Source: Ophiothrix spiculata
Lineage: Eukaryota; Echinodermata; Ophiuroidea; Amphilepidida; Ophiotrichidae
Assembly (NCBI GenBank): GCA_000969725.1
Contig: JXSR01S028966.1
DNA: 26,588 nt
Direction: 5' to 3' (one strand)
Shown here: in pieces, positions 19,399 to 26,588 of the stretch
Layout of the letters: each line of letters starts with the position of its first letter
Numbering within the stretch: position 1 is the stretch's first letter
Program-made: the position numbers and the translations under genes
Notes under the pieces: model-generated
The model's database searches: none
Seen by the model: only the letters and a program-made list of their open reading frames with translations
Told to the model about the DNA's origin: nothing

Positions 19399-19523
19399 CC
19401 CTTTCTGTCCTGAAATGCCATTTAGGTGTATAATTAATATACACTCAATACAACTTGGAACGCTAGAGCATTCTCTCGTAAGCTCCTTTGAAAACACTTA
19501 AGCATTCTATCAGATTGAAAGGG
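19399..19523. mobile_element. piggyBac-like mini-element (tentative)
   Basis: 125 bp with CCCTTTC at both ends (inverted) and perfect TTAA at 19395-19398 and 19524-19527. The flanks extend the symmetry to CTTAACCCTTTC. The inverted repeat is short, so chance cannot be excluded, but the ends resemble those at 7192-7637. Confidence 0.45.
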
Positions 19524-19984
19524 TTAAGAATCTTAAAAATTTGTATATTGATGTTTATTTGATATGACAGGGTTTGAGATCTTACAAACATTTGAGCAAC
19601 AAAAGTGTGAAAAAAAATGTTAAAATGTTTCAGTATAAAAATTGTAGAATATGTTGTTACTAACATTAAAGTATCTGCATTTTTCAAATTCTTAACTGAA
19701 ATTTTCAGAATTCTACCAATAGTGACAAACGGACACTCAAAAATTGATTTTCCTAAATAGGCCTATGTGTCCTTTTAAGTCACTTGTAGGAAATGAACCC
19801 ATCACCTTTGAGCTAAATTGTGATGTAGACATTGTCTCTAATTAGAAATGACATCACCAGATGTTCAAAATGATGTCATTTTTCAAGGAAACTTTTTAAA
19901 TAATAATCCCTGAATAGTAGCAGTTTGTAAAATAACAAAAGCTTAAAAAACTGAACTTTCTGCAATACTTCATGGATCTGATTA
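19524..19984. other. AT-rich sequence without recognised feature
   Basis: No ORF of note apart from a lysine- and phenylalanine-rich chance frame at 19463-19687 that overlaps the preceding element. A short TGACATC/GATGTCA symmetry near 19850-19880 is too small to interpret. Confidence 0.4.
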
Positions 19985-20382
19985 GGCCAAAAAAAGAAAC
20001 CAGTTTGTTTCTGGTAACCCGCACATTATTTTTGTTTTATATTTCATATTAAAAAAATCTTTATTGTTAATAAATAAAACAATTCTGTAAAAAAAGTTTG
20101 CTGGAGACTTGTGTAAAAACGAACAAAGATGTATATTATTGAACATGAAAGAGAAACCAGTGGCGACTTAAGTTATATTCAAAACTTTTAAGGTTAATAA
20201 TGATATAAATAAATAATACAAGAAAGCAAGAGCATTGTTTGAATGTGTTTTTCTTTCTGCATTTCTGGTAAAAATATTGCATTGCATTTTTGAAAAGTAA
20301 AAAATAAAAAATAAAAAAGCGCATATCGCATTGTACTTTTCAAGCATGTTACCAGAAACAAACTTGATTTTTTTATTTGGCC
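19985..20382. mobile_element. PIF/Harbinger-like MITE, GGCCAAAAAAAG end
   Basis: 398 bp with perfect TTA on both sides (19982-19984 and 20383-20385). The ends GGCCAAAAAAAGAAACCAG and, inverted, GGCCAAATAAAAAAATCAAG lead into a perfect shared TTTGTTTCTGGTAAC. A 3-bp TWA duplication is characteristic of PIF/Harbinger. ORFs inside (20136-20440, minus) are low-complexity and not transposase-like. Confidence 0.8.
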
Positions 20383-21581
20383 TTACCAGGACTTTTTTTG
20401 ATTTTGACAAAGTTTGACAGCAAATCACCTGATTAAACACAGACTAAACATAAATACAACATTGAAACATCCATGCATCTTGCCAATTAACTGCATGAAT
20501 AAAACATGGTACTGAGATGCCTAACAGCTTGTGTCTACAGGTGAAACAACATGACACCTGGGTTGATACTGCTAAGCTTAAGTACAAAGTTCTGTACCGA
20601 GTGACTAGCTGTATCGAAGAGGAACTGATGGGTTATGTTGTGTTTTTTGGTTTCCAATCGAAGCATTTTATTCTCATGAACATGCAACATAACTTTGGAA
20701 CCTACTCAAAACTGAATTTAACTTTGGGTAAATTGCGACCCGTCATATCAAAAGGTACCTTAAGGTCGGCATAGTAAATTACGAGATACAGGCCATTGAA
20801 GCTGAGCATAGTCAAAAATCATGTCCATGGTCGAATTTCAAATTTCATCAGAAACGTTACTTTTGAAGTGTATTCTATCATATTAATCAGGTTCCAACAT
20901 ACCATAAGAAAAACATGTTAAAAACCAAGATAAAAATCCTCTCTCCATTAAAGTTTTACTCACTACAAAAACTTTAAACTCTAGTTTCTCAGAACTAGAT
21001 TTTTCAAAGTGCAGAGGATTGCTACAACAATGAGTTGGGACTATAATACTGAAACATACCTCAAGAAACACGATTCAGCCTTGCTTGTTAGGCCTTTTTT
21101 CAACCGACACTAATGATGAAAATATGGGAAACAGTTTTTACTGTACAAAAGAATACCTATACCCTAATTTTCAAATTTCCAGAACACCTTTTTAATTTTT
21201 GTAACTTTTTACAAGCAATGTAATTCAGCAATCAAACATTTTTAACTGTAGCTTTGATCTTCTGCATCATTTTAAATCATTGATTTTTTCATATGACATT
21301 CCCATCACCAATGTAAACCAGAAATTGTGATGTGAGGGAATAACACTGGTACTGGGTGTTAACACATTTAAGAGTATTTTAACTGATAGTGTGGTATGAA
21401 AATTGCTAAGAACGCTAGGAAAGAGTTGGCAGTATGCCGTGAGTTTCAATCAGTTGACATATACCCCGTTCATACACCAAAAAAGTCATCTTTATTTGTC
21501 TTAAATCTTATTCAATTCATATCTTATATTCAGAATATGTTGTCTTTCATCAAGTTTTTAACTTGCTAAAAAGCAAATTAA
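20383..21581. other. 1.2 kb without recognised feature
   Basis: An 85-codon ORF at 20517-20774 (+) starts with ATG and is of mixed composition, but it has no family motif and no clear splice or polyadenylation context. Minus-strand ORFs at 20883-21071 and 21267-21449 look fortuitous. No inverted repeat or known terminus is seen. Confidence 0.4.
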
Positions 21582-21826
21582 AGCGGTAGATATACTTCGT
21601 CATTTTTGTAGTTTGTAGAAATTTTCATACAGAATTTTTCTCATGGTGATTGGTTTTTAAGAATGGTGTTAACTTTCGTTCTGTATGAACATTTTCCCAT
21701 ATACAATTTCACCATTGTGTAAATCATAACCATTATTGCAAAAAGAGATTAGCTTACCATGAATAAGCTAGGCCGTAGAATCAATATCAATCATCAAACA
21801 TTATACTACCCAACGTAAAAATTACA

Positions 21827-21853
21827 CGCGGGCGACGGGCGATTCCGCCCGCG
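21827..21853. repeat. GC-rich hairpin, left subterminal
   Basis: CGCGGGCG pairs with CGCCCGCG across an 11-base loop, in an otherwise AT-rich element. It lies 14 bases before a subterminal AGCCCTCGT word. Confidence 0.6.
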
Positions 21854-22767
21854 AGAAGTATAAAATAGCCCTCGTGAGCACCATAAACGGGGGCGAAAAA
21901 ATTTGTAAAAATCCCATAAAGTCGCCCGCCTAATACCTCATGGCTAACACCACTCCACAAGTTTTGCACCATCAAAGACAAACCTTTGAAAATGTGTGTT
22001 TATACAACGAATATCTAAACAAAAGTATGATAAAATGAGTATTTTTTTATCTTCCTATTAATTTCTTTTTTCATTTAAACTTCTATTTTTGCACAATATG
22101 GTATTTCCAATATCGCGACTTTGCCGATTTGCACATGAAAAATGCCATAATGCAACATCCCTATTTGTGAAAATCGGCAAATCCAAGATGGCAGGTTTTG
22201 TTTGTTTACGTTTTGGATGTAGCCAGGCGCAAGATTTTTAAATTGACAATTGTGAAACAAAGATAAGGAAGTCTTAGTGATAAAGTAGCAGTTATGCTTT
22301 TGACATAATAATCTATTGATTTCTGTATTTTTGCAAGAAATTGGCCGACATTTTTGAATGTTTAGTTGTTCAAGTAAGCTTAAGCTTAACTACACTGTTT
22401 GTGATGGCGACCTGCTATCTTAGTTATGTAAAATTGACTATCCTAATGAGATGCCCAAACTTGTAAGCTTTGTTGTTTTGAAATTGAGTGGACTTGATAA
22501 TGGTGGACCACAGGAAGGGGGATAATCAGAAGGGCTCACAAGGCCCATTTTGGTAGTTTGGGCCAATGGCTTCCCATTGTAAAAATACCAAGGTTGGTCA
22601 GCGAATTCCTATACTTTATTGGATTTTAATGGAACTTGGACACAATGGTTCTTGCATGGGTAGAGTCACATGTATGGGCCCTGCATGAGTAGGGTCCAAC
22701 GTCATCTAGGGGTCGAGTCAACTCTTTGACCTTGCGGTTCCCCGCAAAGTATTTTTTATATACTAAA

Positions 22768-22833
22768 ATTGCTACACAAAATTTATGAATTGCTACACAA
22801 AATGAAATGTGTGTAGCACTTTTTGCTACACAA
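22768..22833 (+). repeat. Short direct repeats of TTGCTACACAAAA
   Basis: ATTGCTACACAAAAT occurs twice with a period of about 21 bases, and TTTGCTACACAACA follows, with an inverted TGTGTAGCA between them. It lies in the centre of the 1.85-kb element; function unknown. Confidence 0.6.
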
Positions 22834-23146
22834 CATAACATTCTTAAGGCGAACGCTGTACATGCATGTGTGCAGGTGTGGGTAGTAAGCTTACATGCAC
22901 AGCCAAAAAGTTACCTGCATTTGTGCATGCGCGCACGTGGTATTTCGAACCTGATGAGCAAATGATTCATAAATTGTTCTTAATTGTAACTTAGTTCATC
23001 ATTGCATATATACGTATAACTAAAAAGTAAGTACAATTTAACGATTAGGCGTTGCAAACGATTGTGGATCAGTTTCCACATGCTAAATAAATACTATCAA
23101 GAGATTACTCAAACATTTTCAAAGTAGCCCTCGTCTTGCTAAAAGT

Positions 23147-23175
23147 AGCCCTCGTAACCACTGTTTACGAGGGCT
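23147..23175. repeat. AGCCCTCGT hairpin, right subterminal
   Basis: AGCCCTCGTAA pairs with TTACGAGGGCT around a short loop. Further AGCCCTCGT copies lie on both sides (23126 and 23202), so the right end carries a cluster of these words. Confidence 0.7.
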
Positions 23176-23638
23176 TTTTTTTCTGGGGAAAATGCAAAAA
23201 AAGCCCTCGTTGAAAAAAAATTAATTTTTACCCTGATACTACCCATCAGTAAGCACTTGAAAATGTGCTATGGAGTGAAAAATAGGTCTCCATTTATTAC
23301 ATTCTCCATAATGTGAAAATTTAGAATGAAAATTCTCATTCAGAATTAATAACTTACTCTATTCTTAAAAACCAATCACAATGAGAAAAATTCTGAATGA
23401 AAATGACTACAAAAATGATGAAGTATATCTACCGCTTAAGTCGTGTTTGTGACTTCATCTGTGAAATTAAAAATGAACTCCCTTATGAGTTAATACGACT
23501 TTTAGATGTGTTTGAAGACGGTGATAGATAAATGCACACCTTAACAATTATTTTAGTGTTTCTATTAAACATAGTGGAATACATCCATCCATCATTCCAT
23601 ATTTATTCTTAACTTATATAAAAAAAAAAGAAAGATAA

Positions 23639-23902
23639 GGCCAAAGAAAAAAAGAACTCTCTCTCTCAGCTTCCCGCGCGCATTAGGTTAAAAATTAACC
23701 GCATTTCTTTTTTAGATTTTCAGGAGATTTTTGGCTTTTTTTATTTTTTTCTTACATCAGGAGAAAATAGTGACCTAAAAACGTAATGAAAAAAAAAATT
23801 CGCGTGCGCATATCCTTTTTTTGGCTAAAAACAAACAAACCGCGTAGCACTTAGGGTTTTTGGCCTAAGAAACCTGAGACAGAGGTCTTCTTTATTTTGG
23901 CC
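23639..23902. mobile_element. PIF/Harbinger-like MITE, GGCCAAAG end
   Basis: 264 bp with perfect TAA on both sides (23636-23638 and 23903-23905). The ends GGCCAAAGAAAAAAAGAACT and, inverted, GGCCAAAATAAAGAAGACCT continue through a CTCTSTCTCAG block, about 40 bp of inverted repeat. Internal CGCGCGC/GCGTGCGC patches give it higher GC than its flanks. There is no ORF. Confidence 0.8.
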
Positions 23903-24752
23903 TAACTTGCTGCTACAGAATCCACAGGGTGCAACTGGCCAATACAAACCAATAGACTACTTTAGTTACCAACTGCCCAATCACGCTGTCCGTTTAAAAG
24001 CATGTATGAATAGATCTATTGAACCCTGCATTAAGCATTTGAAAGCAAGTCAGATCTCATGTTCTCAATACAGGCCTCTATGATCTGTTTCACTGACATA
24101 GTTTTTTGAAGTATAACTCTCTAAGTGAAATCCATGTTTGATTGTTTAAGCCGACAGCTTACACAGATGTGATTTTCACTTAACTTTGATCACTTGTAAC
24201 CTGATTATATTTGGAGCATATAAACCCTCTAGTTGTTTTCGACCTATCACTGTCACAACTACTAATATCAAAATGTTCTAGAAATCATAGAAAACTATAA
24301 AAGGGTTTAAAAAGAAGTGTACATTCATATGTATACAAAATTTCTTTTAAACTCTTAGACCAAATATAAAGTACATACTAAATGAATGGACAAGACTAAA
24401 AACATAAAACTGTTTAAGCATCACCATTAAGTTTGCAAAAGGAAACGAAACAACAACAACAAAATTGACAATTAGGGCTTGATAATGGAGAATTCACTAA
24501 CACTTGCAGAGGGTAAGGGCCTGTTGCAAAAAAAGGAGAGGCCCTTAAAATTTTGAGGTCTACATAAATCACTCTAAATTAACAACTGAAAACTGAGTGA
24601 GTATGAGTTTGTTGACACTTATTTGTCTTGGGAAAAAGGGGCCTGAAGTTTTGTGTCCAAAAGAGGGGGCATGAATGTTTTTTTTGTGTGTGTGCTTTTT
24701 TTGGCATCAGCACCCCAACAAGTGTTCAGAAACAGTCCCTAAGACTAAAACA
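23903..24752. other. AT-rich sequence without recognised feature
   Basis: The only structure seen is a small hairpin, TAAGGGCC...GGCCCTTA (about 24514-24548), and a GT/T-rich stretch at 24677-24704. No coding frame is supported. Confidence 0.4.
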
Positions 24753-24942
24753 TCAACAGGACATAGTTTTATCTAGAGATTGACGAGTATAACATTTTCT
24801 GTTCACACAGCAATCATCTTCTCGGGATGGATCTAGTTTAAAACCAACAACTTTGTTAGTCTCTATATATTGTGTCTGATCCGCATCAGACCCAGATTCA
24901 TCCATTCTACCCTGACCCAAGTAAATGGGCTTGAGCACGAGC
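24753..24942 (-). CDS. Candidate 3'-terminal host exon (minus strand)
   Basis: On the minus strand a pyrimidine-rich GTTTCTCTCCACAAG immediately precedes 24942 and resembles a splice acceptor. An open frame then runs about 62 codons to TGA at 24753-24755. The peptide is hydrophilic and of balanced composition. It has an acidic patch (RMDESGSDADQTQYIET) and a Cys/Lys/Arg-containing end (EDDCCVNRKCYTRQ), unlike the F/I/K-rich chance ORFs elsewhere, and local GC is visibly higher than in the flanks. If the acceptor is used the exon starts with the last base of a split codon. An ATG at 24957-24959 exists but lies inside the acceptor tract. I do not recognise the family, and no nearby polyadenylation signal was found. 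It could be a cytoplasmic tail exon or a coincidence. Confidence 0.35.
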
Positions 24943-25008
24943 CTTGTGGAGAGAAACAAATATGCAAAGTTATTGTCAATTTATCTTTTACATATTTTAC
25001 ATATTTAA

Positions 25009-25349
25009 AGCAATACTATAAATGTTAAAGCACCACCTGTCACCCATGGCTTTTGATTTTATTGGCTTATTGAGTTTGGTTTTGGTAGATATAAATACCC
25101 TCTACACAATTTGGATTAAAGAGGTTTACTATTTCTGTTATGGCCATTTGCTGAATTAAATTCAGGATCAAGAATTTAATTCAATGTGTATCAGTATAGA
25201 AAAGCATGTATGTCTTTTTATTATTTTGTCAATGGTAAAGCAAGTTTTTGACTAAATACATTTGAAAATACTCTTAGATAGTCATATTCTTTCATTTTAG
25301 GCTGTATTTACTCAAAATATATTTTTGATCAAAATTTTATAGCATTGCT
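25009..25349. mobile_element. TTAA-flanked MITE, AGCAATRCTATAAA ends
   Basis: 341 bp with TTAA at 25005-25008 and 25350-25353. The ends AGCAATACTATAAATGTT and, inverted, AGCAATGCTATAAAATTT agree at most positions over about 18 bp. There is no ORF. Same target and AG terminus as 7867-8396 and 21582-23435. Confidence 0.65.
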
Positions 25350-25351
25350 TT

Positions 25352-25611
25352 AAGCTTATATGTGATGACTCACCCCAAAAGGGGGACTTTGCGACAGAAC
25401 ACTTTTCAAGAAACAGGCCCCAAAAAATAAAGAAAATAATAAGAATTTCCAGCAGATTTTCTGTTGTAAAATTTGATTGCCTTGATCAATTTCAACTAGT
25501 AAGGTGTCATTTTTTAGCTTTGAAAATGCTGCAACAGATGAAAAGAAAAAATCAAAATTGATATCATCTGCAAAGTCCCCCTTTCGGGGTGAGCAATCAC
25601 ATATAAAGCTT
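25352..25611. mobile_element. MITE with CACCCC..GGGGG arms
   Basis: 260 bp between AAGCTT at 25352-25357 and AAGCTT at 25606-25611. The inverted arms of about 42 bp include ATATGTGAT, CTCACCCC and AAAGGGGGACTTTGC. It shares its left boundary with the right TTAA of the preceding element, so one inserted at the edge of the other. The target duplication is not resolvable because AAGCTT is itself a palindrome. A minus-strand ORF at 25356-25667 merely reads through the element. Confidence 0.8.
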
Positions 25612-25710
25612 ATGACTTGAAAATAGATATTCAAAGTTTTCCTATGAATATACTCCAATATTTCCATTTGCTAACATCTTCAAATGATATGCATCACACA
25701 TTTCACTTTG
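25608..25710 (+). repeat. Direct repeat, copy 1 (possible LINE 3' UTR remnant)
   Basis: GCTTATGACTTGAAAATAG through TTTCACTTTG is repeated at 26254-26368 at roughly 85-90% identity. The second copy follows directly after a LINE stop codon, so copy 1 is probably the remnant 3' UTR of a sister insertion whose coding part is gone. Confidence 0.7.
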
Positions 25711-25711
25711 T

Positions 25712-26089
25712 GTTAGATACTTCAACATTTGTCTTCTACAATAAATGCAAATACGTAAGAAATGCAACCGAAATGTATCGCCATCATCGCTAGACGACAA
25801 TGTAGAATCACTGAGCCTAGGGACACCTGGGTGACTTAGTTCTGAGGCTAAAAAGCAGACTCTGTCATAGATAGGCCTCAACATATATACACAAGCATCA
25901 AAACTAATCACTTGTTCTAGAATTCAGAAATGGTTGATCTAGAAAAATGATATTTTTTATGATATAGCTGCAAACATGTTTTTGTTTAAATTTTAAAATC
26001 AAATTTAGGATTTCCATCACATCCAACCAGGTATCATTTCTTTCTACTTAGAACATGATTAACTATTAAGTAATTTATTTCCTTCACAG
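25712..26089. other. Sequence between the direct repeats
   Basis: No LINE coding similarity is visible on + here. On the minus strand a segment at about 25785-25853 follows CTGCTTTTTAG and encodes a Ser/Asp-rich stretch (LSDSTLSSSDDGDTF). Exon status is weak: neither downstream donor keeps frame with the exon at 24942. Confidence 0.3.
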
Positions 26090-26251
26090 CATCCAAGAAC
26101 AAATTTCTATGGAAAAAGATCATTCTCTGTTTCTGGACCCAAACTCTGGAACAGTTTGCCTTCAATAATCAGGAACGCTGCTCCAATAATGACTACTAGG
26201 CAGTTCAAGCATACTCTCAAGACTCTACTTTTTGAGGACTATTTTGAGTGA
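26090..26251 (+). pseudogene. LINE reverse-transcriptase C-terminus
   Basis: 53 codons and a TGA encode the conserved tail of a CR1/L2/Jockey-type LINE polyprotein: PRTNFYGKRSFSVSGPKLW, then NSLPSIIRNAAPIMTTRQFK and HTLKTLLFEDYF. The PRT..YG.RSFS..GP.LWNSLP..IR pattern is typical, and here the W is intact. The catalytic domain is absent. It differs clearly from the LINE fragment at 8661-8825 (KTYG-like versus SAGE-type), so two LINE lineages are represented. Just upstream TTTATTTCCTTCACAG resembles a splice acceptor, so inclusion in a host transcript is conceivable but unproven. Confidence 0.8.
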
Positions 26252-26253
26252 CT

Positions 26254-26368
26254 GCTTATGACTTGAAAATAGCTATTCAAAGTTTTTCTATGAATAGACT
26301 CCAATATTTCCATTGCTAACATCTTCAAATGATACGCTACGATCACACACTATACATATTTCACTTCG
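26254..26368 (+). repeat. Direct repeat, copy 2 (LINE 3' UTR)
   Basis: Begins three bases after the LINE stop and matches 25608-25710. It is cut off at TTTCACTTCG by the MITE starting at 26369. Confidence 0.7.
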
Positions 26369-26588
26369 TCATGTGAGTGCAAGAAAGTCGTAACTGACAT
26401 TTTTGTCAAAAGTGAGATTTTTATGGAATCTTAAAATATGGGTTATTTGGGATATTTGAGTAAAAATGATGTATATTTAACCATGTAATAATCAAATTAA
26501 AATGGCATATCTGCAATCGGAATTTCCCATGTAAGCAAGAAAGTCGTATCTGCACAGATACGACTTTCTTGTATAAGTGATATATCAC
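26369..26588. mobile_element. Second TCATGTGAGTGCAAG MITE (runs off the window)
   Basis: Starts TCATGTGAGTGCAAGAAAGT, the terminus of the element at 2903-3155, then diverges. The right side has AAGCAAGAAAGTCGTATCTG directly facing its complement at 26555-26571. This leaves a 36-bp near-palindrome (26536-26571, 17-bp arms, 2-bp spacer). The window ends in the palindrome GTGATATATCAC (26577-26588). The right boundary cannot be placed. Confidence 0.7.

Larger units (their letters stand above)
21582..23435. mobile_element. 1.85-kb TTAA-flanked non-autonomous DNA transposon
   Basis: The ends AGCGGTAGATATACTTCGTC (left) and GCGGTAGATATACTTCATC (right, inverted) begin terminal inverted repeats of about 150 bp. 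These include TTCAGAATTTTTCTCAT-type and TGATTGGTTTTTAAGAAT blocks on both arms. TTAA flanks both sides (21578-21581 and 23436-23439). Five AGCCCTCGT words lie subterminally: 21867 on the left, and 23126, 23147, 23167 (inverted) and 23202 on the right. GC-rich hairpins occur at 21827-21853 and 23147-23175. The centre (about 22000-23100) has no transposase, only a hairpin near 22123-22189 and short GCTACACAAAA repeats near 22768-22833. TTAA with an AG terminus fits Kolobok better than piggyBac; this is inference. Confidence 0.75.

Noticed and set aside
20517-20774. 85-codon ATG-initiated ORF
   Set aside because: Composition is less extreme than in other chance ORFs, but no domain, splice signal or polyadenylation signal supports it.
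21787-21981. 64-codon minus-strand ORF rich in Gly/Arg
   Set aside because: It lies in the subterminal hairpin zone of the 1.85-kb transposon, and the apparent protein texture comes from GC-rich recognition words.
25356-25667. 103-codon minus-strand ORF
   Set aside because: It spans the inverted-repeat MITE at 25352-25611 from arm to arm.
1-26588. tRNA, rRNA, CRISPR arrays, bacterial promoters or ribosome-binding sites
   Set aside because: No tRNA B-box-like motif with cloverleaf context, no rRNA stretch and no regularly spaced short repeats were seen; the eukaryotic repeat content makes prokaryotic signals irrelevant.

Overview
This window looks like gene-poor nuclear DNA from an invertebrate animal. 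It is AT-rich, has no operon-like ORFs, and is packed with short inverted-repeat (MITE-type) transposons and 5'-truncated LINE fragments. Repeat termini such as CAGGGTGTCCC, CAGTGGCATAGCC and GGCCCGTATTCC make me think of marine invertebrates, possibly a deuterostome. That is an impression, and no host gene here fixes the taxon.

Layout. Positions 1-571 are featureless. A 139-bp foldback element (572-710) abuts a direct tandem duplication: copy A (711-11053), copy B (11054-18538) and a 206-bp stub of a third copy, C (18539-18744). Each unit starts with a short candidate 3' exon (a membrane-segment peptide, then AATAAA). Next come two to three diverged internal repeats of about 0.7 kb, then a long AT-rich tail. 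A and B are nearly identical over their first 1.27 kb (7 substitutions and no indels by hand count). They are visibly more diverged elsewhere, while stub C differs from A at about 12 of 206 positions, so gene conversion or a second recent exchange is likely.

The most striking pattern is that copies A and B carry different transposons at almost the same points of the unit. At three places the insertion points are about 5 bp, exactly 2 bp and about 16 bp apart. In addition, copy A alone holds a 3.48-kb island (7053-10531) with two TTAA-flanked elements, a LINE fragment and two 168-bp MITEs.

Right flank (18745-26588). This is a mosaic of further elements: a TA-flanked MITE, a piggyBac-like mini-element, two PIF/Harbinger-like MITEs with GGCCAAA ends and 3-bp duplications, a 1.85-kb TTAA-flanked non-autonomous element with about 150-bp terminal inverted repeats and recurrent AGCCCTCGT words, two abutting MITEs, a LINE reverse-transcriptase C-terminus, and a second member of the MITE family first seen at 2903-3155. 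A minus-strand ORF with an acceptor-like start (24753-24942) is the best host-exon candidate in the flank.

No tRNA, rRNA, CRISPR or complete host gene could be recognised, and no intact transposase or reverse transcriptase is present. All elements therefore depend on enzymes encoded elsewhere. Family names for transposons rest on termini and target duplications seen here, not on database matches.
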